The notes: generated by a model from the letters alone, not told the origin. Shown: positions 1-6,681, counted from the first letter of the stretch. The stretch: 8,343 nucleotides of DNA from JBKQWK01 sp052139595 (GCA_052139595.1 JBKQWK010000073.1:1-8343), one strand, 5' to 3'. Numbers and translations: made by a program.

Positions 1-147
1 CGCCAGAACGTCGCCCTTGCGAGCGATGATGTCGAGTTCACCGCGACCGACACGCTGATTGACGCCGACGAGGGCCCACAAGCGCTGGAGCAGATACTGT
101 TGTGCATACAGCTCGGCTGCTGCACCAAAGCGTTGCCGTTCATTCAT
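1..147 (-). CDS. yraN: YraN/UPF0102 family endonuclease-like protein, N-terminal 49 residues (cut by window edge)
   Basis: The reverse strand reads MNERQRFGAAAEL and continues to GRGELDIIARKGDVLA at the window edge, with no stop. This matches the start of the UPF0102/YraN family: an early Gly-x-x-Ala-Glu (G8, E12), a Tyr-Leu helix, then the Gly-Glu-(Ile/Leu)-Asp strand (E37, D39) of a PD-(D/E)xK nuclease-like fold. The second half of the motif (FVEVK in relatives) would lie outside the window. The family is poorly characterised; a nuclease or recombination role is inferred from the fold. I chose the ATG at 147 because it puts G8 at the usual distance from the N-terminus. The frame stays open upstream to a stop at 271-273, with another ATG at 192, but those extra residues resemble nothing in the family. 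No clear ribosome binding site precedes either ATG. In many bacteria yraN directly follows rnhB; here a plus-strand module separates them. Confidence 0.82.
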   Translation of the reverse strand, partial: MNERQRFGAAAELYAQQYLLQRLWALVGVNQRVGRGELDIIARKGDVLA

Positions 148-276
148 GCCGCCAGAGTAGCGAGCGGCAGGCTGCGGCGACAGGATGACCATCCACTGTC
201 CGAGTTGACAATCGCTGATCGGCAACCAGGTGGGCGACAATCGCGACCGGCAACGCCATCCGTCCCTGCATCACGG

Positions 277-282
277 TATGAT
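277..282 (+). promoter_or_regulatory. Candidate -10 box (TATGAT) for a leaderless yhaO-like transcript
   Basis: TATGAT matches the TATAAT consensus at 5 of 6 positions and lies in the 141-nt divergent gap between yraN and the yhaO-like gene. Six bases separate it from the A of the ATG at 289, so transcription starting about 7 nt downstream would begin at the start codon. No Shine-Dalgarno sequence precedes that ATG, which fits leaderless initiation. No recognisable -35 element lies 16-18 nt upstream, so this rests on the -10 match and spacing. I saw no convincing promoter for yraN in the rest of the gap. Confidence 0.4.
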
Positions 283-288
283 GCGTTG

Positions 289-1557
289 ATGGCACGTTTT
301 CGCTTCATACACGCGGCCGATCTGCACCTTGACACGCCGTTCCAAGGTGTCGCGGCGCCGGCGCCGGCGATTCGGCAGGCCCTCCTCGACGCTTCGCTCG
401 ATGCCTGGGACGACCTGGTCGCACTGACGATCGCTGAAAACGCGGCGTTTCTGGTCATCGCCGGCGATGTGTACGATGGCGCCGCCCGCGGCATGCGGGC
501 CCAGTTTCGCTTCTTGCGCGGCCTGCAGCGACTGGCCACCGCCGGCGTGATGGTCTTCATCGTGCACGGCAACCACGACCCGCTTGACGAAGGCTGGTCG
601 GGTATTCGTGCCTGGCCCGAACCGGTTGTCCTCTTCCCCAGCAACGAGGTTACGACAGCGCCAGCGGTGCGCGACGGCGTTAAGCTGGCGACGGTGCACG
701 GCATCAGCTATGCCCACCGCGGGGTTCGCGAGAACCTCGCGGTGCGCTTCCCGCGCCCGTCCGCCGGCGGATTCCACATCGCCCTTCTGCACTGTAACGC
801 CGACAACAGCCCCGAGCACGGAGCCTACAGCCCCTGTGCCATCGCCGAGCTACGTGAGTCCGGTTACGACTATTGGGCCCTTGGCCACATTCACAAGAGG
901 CAGTCGCTGGGCGACGCCAGCGTCGCCATCGAGTACCCAGGCAACCTGCAGGGGCGTAGCCCCAAAGCGAGCGAACAGGGTGCCAAAGGCGCCCTCGTCA
1001 TCGACGTCGACGAGAGCCACGTGCACGCCGTTCGCTTCGCCCCCTGCGATCGCGTACGGTTTGTCAGCTGCCAGGTCGACGTCACGGCACTGGCGGATGT
1101 CTCCGCTGTGCGCGACAGCCTGCTCAGCCGTCTGGCCGATTTGCAGACCGCCAACGCCAAACGCGGCCTCCTGGTGCGCGCCCACCTCGTCGGCCGCGGC
1201 GCCGTACATAGCGACCTGCAGCAAGCCGACGCTGCGGCGGCGCTGCTCGACGAGCTGCGTCAAGTCTGTGCCACCGAATCGCCGTTCGTCTGGTGGGAAT
1301 CGTTGCACGACGACACGCGCCCAGAAATCGATCGGCAAGCGATTCGCCAGGCCGGTGACCTCTCGGCCGAAGTGCTCCGTGTCGGTGACCGGTTGAAGAG
1401 CGACGCGCAGCAACTGCGCCAGTTTCTCGCCACAGCCTTCTCGCCGCTCTCGGCCCGCCTCTTGCCTGAAGAGCTGCGCGACATCAACGACGAGGCTGCT
1501 CGCGAACTCATTGCCCGCGGCGAAGATGCCCTGCTCGACATGCGTGAGCGCGACTGA
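289..1557 (+). CDS. yhaO: YhaO/SbcD/Mre11-type metallophosphoesterase (DNA repair exonuclease)
   Basis: A 422-residue protein with the full calcineurin-like phosphoesterase motif series: D11 and H13 in AADLHLD, D60 in AGDVYD, GNHD at 94-97, H168 in LLHCN, and GHIH at 199-202. These residues bind the two metal ions (usually Mn) in Mre11/SbcD nucleases. The C-terminal part (about 250-422) is helical and fits the capping and partner-binding region. The likely role is nuclease subunit of an Mre11-Rad50-like complex acting on DNA ends. The ATG at 289 is chosen because homologues begin a few residues before the DLHLD motif; the frame is open back to an ATG at 100, but that extension overlaps yraN and resembles nothing. 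The stop is 2 nt before the yhaN-like ATG (TGACGATG), so the pair is probably translationally coupled. The downstream partner is YhaN-like, which favours YhaO over classical SbcD. The symbol is by similarity. Confidence 0.88.
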   Translation: MARFRFIHAADLHLDTPFQGVAAPAPAIRQALLDASLDAWDDLVALTIAENAAFLVIAGDVYDGAARGMRAQFRFLRGLQRLATAGVMVFIVHGNHDPLDEGWSGIRAWPEPVVLFPSNEVTTAPAVRDGVKLATVHGISYAHRGVRENLAVRFPRPSAGGFHIALLHCNADNSPEHGAYSPCAIAELRESGYDYWALGHIHKRQSLGDASVAIEYPGNLQGRSPKASEQGAKGALVIDVDESHVHAVRFAPCDRVRFVSCQVDVTALADVSAVRDSLLSRLADLQTANAKRGLLVRAHLVGRGAVHSDLQQADAAAALLDELRQVCATESPFVWWESLHDDTRPEIDRQAIRQAGDLSAEVLRVGDRLKSDAQQLRQFLATAFSPLSARLLPEELRDINDEAARELIARGEDALLDMRERD

Positions 1558-1559
1558 CG

Positions 1560-2828
1560 ATGTACGTCACGGGCTGGCACGTCGACGGTTTTGGCATCTT
1601 CAGCGATTACGTTGGTCCTTCGCTGGGTCCTGGCCTGACCGTACTTCTGGGGCCCAACGAAGCTGGTAAAAGCACGTTGTTGGCCTTCATTCGGGGCACC
1701 CTGTTCGGCTTCAAAGATAAACGCAGCGCCAGCACAACGGCGCTTTACCCACCGGTTCCTGGGTGCAGGTACGGCGGCCGCCTCTACCTGGCCGACGATG
1801 ACGGCACCTTCACCGTTGACCGTGATGCCGGGCGGTTGCGCGCGCAACCGACGAAAAAGCTGGCCGGCGACGTGCCCGGCGATCCGTCCGACCTGCAGCG
1901 CCTCCTCGGCGGTGCCGACGAAACGCTCTTCCGCACTGTCTTCGCCTTCAGCCTGACTGAGCTGCAAAATCTCGACAGCATGTCCGACGAACACATCAGT
2001 GACCGCATCTTTTCGGCCGGCCTCAAGGGCGCAGGCCAGTCGGCGCAAGCAGTCCTGGCGTATTTCGACGAACGTGCCGCCGCGCTCTATCGGCAACGCG
2101 GCAAGTCGACCATCGGCCAGTTGCTGGCCGATCTGCGCCAGAACGGTGACGAGTTGACTCGTGCCGAGCGGGCGGCTGCGGACTACCCCGACCACCGTGC
2201 TGCAGTCGAAGCCGGTGTCACCGCGGTCGGCGCGGCGCAGGCAACTGCCCGTCAACTCCGCAACCAGAAGGAGCGCCTGGAAAGTCTGCTCGCCCTGTGG
2301 CCGGTGTGGAGCGAGTACCGTCAGGCGCAAAGCGTGCTCGTTCGAGGCGACGAGCTTCCCGATCGACTGCAGATCGCCTCGCTGGCGGCTGGCTTGGCAC
2401 TGCACCGCCAGCGACGCGCCGATCAGCCGGCTGCCGCCGAGCGGCACCGCAGTGCGGCTGCCGCCGCGGCAGCCCGGCTGGCCGAACTAGGCGCCGACGT
2501 CACCGTCGACACGTTGGCAGGGCTCGACGTGTCGCTGCCCGCGCGTGATCAGCTGCGCGCCTGGGCCGAGCGCCTGCAAGCGAGCGAGCGAGCTACTGCC
2601 GACGCCAAGCGTGCCGCCGGCGAACGTGCCGGCGAGTACCGTGCCCTCGGCGACGAGCACCAGCGCCTGGCGACCGCACGCAACATGCAGGCGTCGCCGC
2701 CGGCATCCGAACTGGACGAACGAGCAGCAGTTCTCGCCGGCTTGCGAGCCGACCTTCAGGATCTGCGTCAGGCGCCGCCGGCCGCCGGCCGAGCGCTCGG
2801 TCTGGCTCGTCTCGGCATGGTCGCCTGA
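1560..2828 (+). CDS. yhaN: YhaN-type Rad50/SbcC-like ATPase, N-terminal half (ends at in-frame TGA)
   Basis: These 422 residues are the N-terminal half of a YhaN-family ATPase. The start MYVTGWHVDGFGIF followed by Walker A (GPNEAGKST, residues 31-39) and FIRGTLFGF is typical of the family. A conserved region around 125-160 (FAFSLTELQNL, then SAGLKGAG) follows, then an Ala/Arg/Glu-rich stretch (about 175-400) likely to form a coiled-coil arm. The frame ends with RLGMVA and TGA. The next codons in the same frame continue the protein (ALALGGVGIW and onward), so the stop interrupts one original gene of about 905 codons; YhaN relatives are roughly 900-1000 residues. This half lacks the ABC signature and Walker B and could not hydrolyse ATP alone. 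It has no strong ribosome binding site and probably relies on coupling to the gene 2 nt upstream. It may be a decaying gene, a sequence error, or one subunit of a split ATPase. Confidence 0.85.
   Translation: MYVTGWHVDGFGIFSDYVGPSLGPGLTVLLGPNEAGKSTLLAFIRGTLFGFKDKRSASTTALYPPVPGCRYGGRLYLADDDGTFTVDRDAGRLRAQPTKKLAGDVPGDPSDLQRLLGGADETLFRTVFAFSLTELQNLDSMSDEHISDRIFSAGLKGAGQSAQAVLAYFDERAAALYRQRGKSTIGQLLADLRQNGDELTRAERAAADYPDHRAAVEAGVTAVGAAQATARQLRNQKERLESLLALWPVWSEYRQAQSVLVRGDELPDRLQIASLAAGLALHRQRRADQPAAAERHRSAAAAAAARLAELGADVTVDTLAGLDVSLPARDQLRAWAERLQASERATADAKRAAGERAGEYRALGDEHQRLATARNMQASPPASELDERAAVLAGLRADLQDLRQAPPAAGRALGLARLGMVA
2826..2828 (+). other. In-frame TGA interrupting the YhaN-like gene
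   Basis: The two open stretches 1560-2825 and 2829-4277 share one reading frame (2892 minus 1560 is 1332, divisible by 3), so a single codon separates them. It sits in a hydrophobic segment (GMVA, stop, ALALGGVGIW) that should be the first strand of a membrane-type hairpin. One substitution from CGA, TGG, GGA or TCA would give TGA. TGA also ends the yhaO-like gene, rnhB, trmD and rimM here, so a genome-wide reassignment is unlikely. Confidence 0.9.
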
Positions 2829-2891
2829 GCGCTGGCGCTCGGCGGTGTCGGCATATGGCGCATCGGCGCCGGCGATACGCTCGTTGGCAGC

Positions 2892-4277
2892 TTGACACTG
2901 CTCTTTGCACTCATGGCCCTGGCGTTGGCGGGCCTGCTGCACGGTGCAGCCGGCGACAAACGGCGTCACCAGCTCAAGGATCATGTTGCCGCCACCTGCT
3001 CGCGACTCGGTCTGTCGGCCGACGCCAGCTGGGCCGAACTCGAGATCCTGAGCGCAAGCATCGCCAGTCAGCGCGCTACGCGGGCCGCCTGGGAAGTCGC
3101 CAGCCGCGACATCGAGGCAATCGCCACGCGTCGGGACGAAAGTCAGCGTCGGCTTGTCGAAGCCGAAGCCCTCGCCGCCCGGATCAGCAATGAAGCCGAA
3201 GATACCGCCGGCCACTGGAGGGCCTGGGTCGCCGCGCGCAAGCTGCCGTCCGATCTAACACCGCAAGGTATAACGGACTACCTTAACGCCGCCGAGCGTG
3301 CCGTCGAAGCTGATCGACGGCGCGTCGATGCGGCCTCCGACCTCAGTCTGATCACCAGCTCCATCGCCGAGTGGGAGACGCGTGCCCGGTTGTTGCTGGC
3401 GCTCGCTGCTGAGGTCACCGGCGAGCAGCTGTTAGCGCGCTTTGCTGAAGCTCAGGCTCGACTGGCCGAGCACACCGTCGCCGAAGAAACCGTGCGCCGC
3501 TGCGAGCAGGCAATCACGACCCGGCTGGGCAGCGGCGAACAGGCGGCGGCAGTACGTCGTGAACTGGCCAGCGGTCTCACCAGCGAATGGGCCGCCGAGC
3601 TGGCCGAGACACTGCGCCAAATCGAGGTGGCTGAAAACGAGGTCGTCGCGGCAGCGGGTCGGCAACGCGACGCCGAGCGGCAGCTGCACGATCTCGAGGC
3701 ATCGGCCAACGTCATTGACCTGGCCACGCGACGAAGCGAGATCGTTGCCGCTCTCGAGCAGACTCTGCAGGCGTGGCGTCAAGCGCGCGTCGCCGGCAGT
3801 CTCATGAAAAGCACACTCGACGAGTTCGTCACAACGCATCAACCGCACCTGCTTGAACAGGCTTCGTGCCTGTTCGCTGCCGTGACCGACGGTCGCTACG
3901 CACGCATCGTTGCCGGCACCGGCGGTGCCAACTACGACATCGCGACCGTCGATAGCAATGGCCTCCTTCATGTGCCCCGCGAACTCAGCCGTGGTACGGC
4001 CGAGCAACTCTATCTCTGCCTGCGCCTGGCTCTAGTCGATGAATTCGCGCGCCAGAACGTCACCCTGCCGGTGGTCATGGACGACGTACTCGTCAATTTC
4101 GACCCCGTGCGCGCCACGGCCATGGCGCACGTTCTCGGCGATGTGGCCCAACGTCACCAGGTACTTCTCTTTACGTGTCATCCGAGCACACGTGATCACG
4201 TCATCGACGCGCTCGGCGACCGAGTCACCGTCGTCGATCTGCCGGCGACGACTCGCCAGGGCAGCGCGACTCGCTAG
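2892..4277 (+). CDS. yhaN: YhaN-type Rad50/SbcC-like ATPase, C-terminal half (downstream of in-frame TGA)
   Basis: This half carries the ATPase motifs missing upstream: ABC signature LSRGTAEQLYL (365-375, counted from the TTG at 2892), Walker B LPVVMDDVLVNFD (392-404, D397/D398) and an H-loop His in FTCHP (H430). It begins with a hydrophobic segment (about 1-18), then a long Ala/Glu/Arg-rich coiled-coil arm (about 40-300). The pattern is the mirror of the N-terminal arm, as in Rad50/SMC-type ATPases. No CxxC zinc hook is present; the hydrophobic hairpin occupies the apex, as in YhaN. Open reading begins just after the TGA (2829). The first possible restarts are TTG at 2892 and ATG at 2913, neither with a ribosome binding site. 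All motifs and the G/C-rich third positions are intact, so any inactivation is recent. The TAG stop lies 10 nt from the end of convergent rnhB. Confidence 0.8.
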   Translation: MTLLFALMALALAGLLHGAAGDKRRHQLKDHVAATCSRLGLSADASWAELEILSASIASQRATRAAWEVASRDIEAIATRRDESQRRLVEAEALAARISNEAEDTAGHWRAWVAARKLPSDLTPQGITDYLNAAERAVEADRRRVDAASDLSLITSSIAEWETRARLLLALAAEVTGEQLLARFAEAQARLAEHTVAEETVRRCEQAITTRLGSGEQAAAVRRELASGLTSEWAAELAETLRQIEVAENEVVAAAGRQRDAERQLHDLEASANVIDLATRRSEIVAALEQTLQAWRQARVAGSLMKSTLDEFVTTHQPHLLEQASCLFAAVTDGRYARIVAGTGGANYDIATVDSNGLLHVPRELSRGTAEQLYLCLRLALVDEFARQNVTLPVVMDDVLVNFDPVRATAMAHVLGDVAQRHQVLLFTCHPSTRDHVIDALGDRVTVVDLPATTRQGSATR

Positions 4278-4287
4278 GCGCACACGG

Positions 4288-4974
4288 TCAGGTACGGTCA
4301 GCTACCGGCGTGCTCTGCGACGACGCCGGCGCCAGCCCCAGCTGCTTGTAGGCGGCGCTCCTGAACGACAGGCGGTGCAGATCGCACACCCCGTGTTCAC
4401 AGATCGCCGCCTCATGCCGCCGCGTCGCATAGCCGACGTGCTGGTCAAATCCCCACAGCGGATACTGGGCGGCGAGCGTGTGCATGAGGCGGTCGCGCGT
4501 GACTTTGGCCACGATCGACGCGGCGGCGACGGCTGCCGACAGCCCATCGCCGCCGACCAGCGACTCGTGCGCTAACGTGCAGCTCGACAGGCGAAAACCG
4601 TCGACGAACGCCACTGGCGGCGCCGGCCGGAGCCCCTCCAGCGCCCGCGCCAGCGCCTGCAGGTTGCAGACGTGCAGCCCGCGGCGGTCGATGCTACCGG
4701 CCGCACACGAAACGACAACAATCTGGCGGGCGTGGAGAACTATCTCGGCGAAAAGCGCCTGACGTCGCCGATCGGCTAGCTTCTTGGAGTCGTTCAACCT
4801 CTCAAAAAGCGCAAACCGGGCCTCATCCCAATCGGCATAATCAAACACGACGGCAGCGGCAACGAGTGGGCCGGCGAGACAGCCGCGACCGGCTTCGTCG
4901 GCTCCGCCGACGATCAGGTCGCGGCTGCTCGCCAGACGCAGTCGTTCCAGATCGAAGGCAAAACGGGCGTTCAT
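4288..4974 (-). CDS. rnhB: Ribonuclease HII
   Basis: A 228-residue RNase HII, which cleaves the RNA strand of RNA/DNA hybrids and nicks at single ribonucleotides in DNA. Diagnostic motifs, counted from the ATG at 4974, are GGADEAGRGCLAGPLVAAAV near the N-terminus (catalytic D26, E27), AFVDGF (D125), and AASIVAKVTRDRLM (D161), giving the four acidic active-site residues. Next come the family's YPLWGFDQHVGY and the HRLSF motif. I prefer the ATG at 4974 because GGTGG (4982-4986) lies 7 nt upstream; the GTG at 4980, adding two residues, would be only 1 nt from it. The gene starts about 19 nt after the second lepB and is probably in the same operon. Its 3' end faces the yhaN-like gene. The partner usually downstream, yraN, lies 4.1 kb away beyond the inserted plus-strand module. 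Confidence 0.96.
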   Translation of the reverse strand: MNARFAFDLERLRLASSRDLIVGGADEAGRGCLAGPLVAAAVVFDYADWDEARFALFERLNDSKKLADRRRQALFAEIVLHARQIVVVSCAAGSIDRRGLHVCNLQALARALEGLRPAPPVAFVDGFRLSSCTLAHESLVGGDGLSAAVAAASIVAKVTRDRLMHTLAAQYPLWGFDQHVGYATRRHEAAICEHGVCDLHRLSFRSAAYKQLGLAPASSQSTPVADRT

Positions 4975-4993
4975 CGGCACGCCACCGGCGACG

Positions 4994-5602
4994 CTACAGT
5001 CCGGCGAGACGGTTCAGCGGCCAGTATCTGAAGAAGGCGACGCCGATCAGATCACTCCTGGCAACTGTCCCCCAGTAGCGGCTGTCGTCGCTGTCTGTGC
5101 GATTGTCGCCCATGACGAAGTACTGGCCAGCCGGCACCGTATAGGGACGCTCAAGAGACCACGGCTCAGGCGGGCCAGAGGACACGGCCGGTACGGTTGA
5201 CGTGTACGACCCGTCGGGTTGACGCAGGTACGGCTCGTTGAGGCGCTTACCATTGATGTACACCAGACCGTCATGCAGGGATATGGTGTCGCCGGGCAGA
5301 CCAATGATGCGCTTGATGAGCGTCATGTGCAGGGTCGGCGAGTTGAAAACGATGATGTCACCGCGATGCGGCTGGCGCAGGTGGTACGCAAGCCGGTTCA
5401 CCAGGACGCGGTCGTTGACCTCAAGCGTGGGACTCATCGATGCCGACGGAATTTTGTACGGCTTGACGACAAACGCCTGGATGAGCAGCGCCAGCACAAT
5501 CGCCCCGGCGGTGATGAGCACGTACTCAAGGATCGTATGACGACGCCGGTGACCAACGTCCTTTGGCTGTGGCGCTTCGATCGGTGTTGTCGTGTCGACC
5601 AT
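4994..5602 (-). CDS. lepB: Signal peptidase I (second tandem copy)
   Basis: A 202-residue type I signal peptidase, a membrane-anchored protease that removes signal peptides from exported proteins on the outer face of the membrane. A 20-residue charged cytoplasmic N-terminus (ending GHRRRH) precedes one transmembrane helix (about 25-47). Then come the catalytic Ser in IPSASM (S55), the general-base Lys in LIKRIIGLPGD (K97), and box E GDNRTDSDDSR (165-175). The start ATG directly abuts the TAG stop of the upstream copy (TAGATG), indicating translational coupling. It differs from its neighbour in the longer N-terminal tail and an insert around 130-150 (SYTSTVPAVSSGPPEP), so the pair has diverged and may prefer different substrates. 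Both copies keep all catalytic residues. Confidence in the family is very high; functional specialisation is inference. Confidence 0.95.
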   Translation of the reverse strand: MVDTTTPIEAPQPKDVGHRRRHTILEYVLITAGAIVLALLIQAFVVKPYKIPSASMSPTLEVNDRVLVNRLAYHLRQPHRGDIIVFNSPTLHMTLIKRIIGLPGDTISLHDGLVYINGKRLNEPYLRQPDGSYTSTVPAVSSGPPEPWSLERPYTVPAGQYFVMGDNRTDSDDSRYWGTVARSDLIGVAFFRYWPLNRLAGL

Positions 5603-6169
5603 CTACAGGATCCTGACTTGACCGAACGGCCAGTAGATCAAGAACGCCTGACCAATGATGTCGCTCTTACTAATGGGCCCCCAGGCGCGACTGTCGTCGC
5701 TCTGGGTGCGATTGTCGCCCATCATGAAGTAGTGACCAGGCGGCACCTTATAGGGAGTCTGTAACGACCACAGGCCCGACGAAGCCGATCCGGCAGCGTC
5801 GGCAGTCGCCAGCGTCGGCAGCGTCTGGCCATCTTGGCGCGGCACATACGACTCCGTCTGCAGCACACCATTGACGAAGACTCTGCCCTTGCTCAGCGAG
5901 ATCGTATCACCCGGCACCCCGATCACCCGTTTGATGAAGGTGATGCGGCGATCGGGTGGCCACTCAAAAACGACAATGTCGCCCCGGTGGACGCTGCGAA
6001 AGTGGTAGATGAGTCGGTTGACCAGCACGCGATCACCGACCATGAGCGTACGCTCCATGGACGGCGACGGAATGCGATACGGCTTAACAACGAACGCCTG
6101 AATGACCAGCGCCAGAACCACAGCGACGACGGCAATGACGCCATAGTCAACGACTGTCGAGCGTTTCAC
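5603..6169 (-). CDS. lepB: Signal peptidase I (first tandem copy)
   Basis: A 188-residue type I signal peptidase with a short N-terminus and one transmembrane helix (about 8-27). It has the conserved stretch FVVKPYRIPSPSM with catalytic S37, VGDRVLVNRLIYHF, the Lys motif FIKRVIGVPGD (K80), and GDNRTQSDDSR (151-161). It processes secreted preproteins at the membrane. The start is a GTG at 6169, the only plausible start after an upstream 13-codon stretch in the same frame as rplS. No Shine-Dalgarno sequence is visible before it, so translation may depend on ribosomes finishing rplS 39 nt upstream. A short inverted repeat lies in that gap. The gene runs without spacing into the second copy. The shared wording of motifs around the Ser and Lys boxes indicates an old tandem duplication rather than unrelated acquisition. 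Confidence 0.95.
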   Translation of the reverse strand: MKRSTVVDYGVIAVVAVVLALVIQAFVVKPYRIPSPSMERTLMVGDRVLVNRLIYHFRSVHRGDIVVFEWPPDRRITFIKRVIGVPGDTISLSKGRVFVNGVLQTESYVPRQDGQTLPTLATADAAGSASSGLWSLQTPYKVPPGHYFMMGDNRTQSDDSRAWGPISKSDIIGQAFLIYWPFGQVRIL

Positions 6170-6182
6170 GAAGACGCTAGCG

Positions 6183-6197
6183 TGCTCGTCACGAGCA
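6183..6197. repeat. 15-nt inverted repeat between rplS and lepB
   Basis: TGCTCGT-C-ACGAGCA is a perfect 7-bp dyad around one central base, in the 39-nt gap between the rplS stop and the lepB GTG. As RNA it could form a small hairpin with a 5-bp stem and 5-nt loop. No T-run follows, so it is not a standard terminator. It could be an operator-like site or chance. Confidence 0.3.
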
Positions 6198-6208
6198 ACG
6201 CGCCCGGC

Positions 6209-6553
6209 TTAACGCTGCTTCTCGCGCACGCGGGCTTGTTTACCGACCTTCTGGCGCAAATAGTACAGCTTGGCACGGCGTACATCGCCAATCATGATGA
6301 CTTCGATCTTCTCGATCTTGGGCGAGTGCACTGGGAAGGTGCGTTCGACACCAACACCAAACGACTGCTTGCGGACCGTAAAGGTCTCGCGCACGCCTTG
6401 GCCCTGGCGCTTGATGACCGTGCCCTGATAGATCTGCGTGCGCTGCCGCGAACCCTCGATGACGCGGAAGTGAACCTTGACCGTGTCACCCGCTTTGAAC
6501 TGAGGAATGTCGTCGCGCAGCTGCTGGCGTTCGATGTTCTCGATGATACCCAA
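6209..6553 (-). CDS. rplS: Large ribosomal subunit protein bL19
   Basis: A 114-residue bL19 protein, a component of the 50S subunit at the interface with the 30S. It aligns along its full length with the family: IPQFKAGDTVKVHFRVIEG, then YQGTVIKRQGQG, RETFTVRK, GVGVERTFPVHSPKIEKIEV and GDVRRAKLYYLR, ending in a basic tail. The family length is about 115 residues. The start is a TTG at 6553, set by a Shine-Dalgarno sequence AAAGAGG (6560-6566) 6 nt upstream; the frame is open further upstream to 6634, but that extension is foreign to L19 and crosses the promoter. A sigma70-like promoter lies just upstream, so the gene can be expressed apart from trmD. Downstream genes are the two lepB copies and rnhB. 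Confidence 0.97.
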   Translation of the reverse strand: MGIIENIERQQLRDDIPQFKAGDTVKVHFRVIEGSRQRTQIYQGTVIKRQGQGVRETFTVRKQSFGVGVERTFPVHSPKIEKIEVIMIGDVRRAKLYYLRQKVGKQARVREKQR

Positions 6554-6559
6554 CAGAGA

Positions 6560-6566
6560 CCTCTTT
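6560..6566 (-). promoter_or_regulatory. Shine-Dalgarno site of rplS (decides the TTG start)
   Basis: AAAGAGG on the minus strand lies 6 nt before the TTG at 6553. It fixes the rare TTG as the L19 start and excludes the longer open frame. Confidence 0.8.
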
Positions 6567-6586
6567 CGGAGCGAAATGCGGCCGAT

Positions 6587-6615
6587 ACTGTACCACGACC
6601 GGGGGCTAATCGCAA
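6587..6615 (-). promoter_or_regulatory. Candidate sigma70-type promoter of rplS-lepB-lepB-rnhB
   Basis: On the minus strand a -35-like TTGCGA (6610-6615) and a -10-like TACAGT (6587-6592) are separated by exactly 17 bp. Each matches consensus at 4 of 6 positions. The site lies in the 128-nt gap between the SRPBCC-like gene and rplS, giving a leader of about 25 nt that contains the rplS ribosome binding site. Nothing else is recognisable in the gap. Confidence 0.5.
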
Positions 6616-6681
6616 AGGGACCACATACCGTCAAGTTGAACGGCTGCGACTGCGCACCGGCCGTCCGCTATCGCCTCTCGC

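Noticed and set aside
205..210. Perfect TTGACA resembling a -35 box
   Set aside because: No -10-like hexamer lies 16-18 nt downstream on the plus strand, and it is too far from the TATGAT at 277.
100..288. Upstream extension of the yhaO-like frame from an ATG at 100
   Set aside because: The 63 extra residues overlap yraN on the other strand, do not resemble the family, and lie before the normal N-terminal motif.
1260..2447. Long minus-strand open frame (395 codons) opposite the nuclease and ATPase genes
   Set aside because: High GC makes long antisense frames common. It shows no recognisable motifs and is fully covered by well-supported plus-strand genes.
2826..2828. TGA read as Trp by a variant genetic code, or as selenocysteine
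   Set aside because: TGA terminates yhaO-like, rnhB, trmD and rimM at the expected protein ends, and there is no proper SECIS spacing or known selenoprotein in the family.
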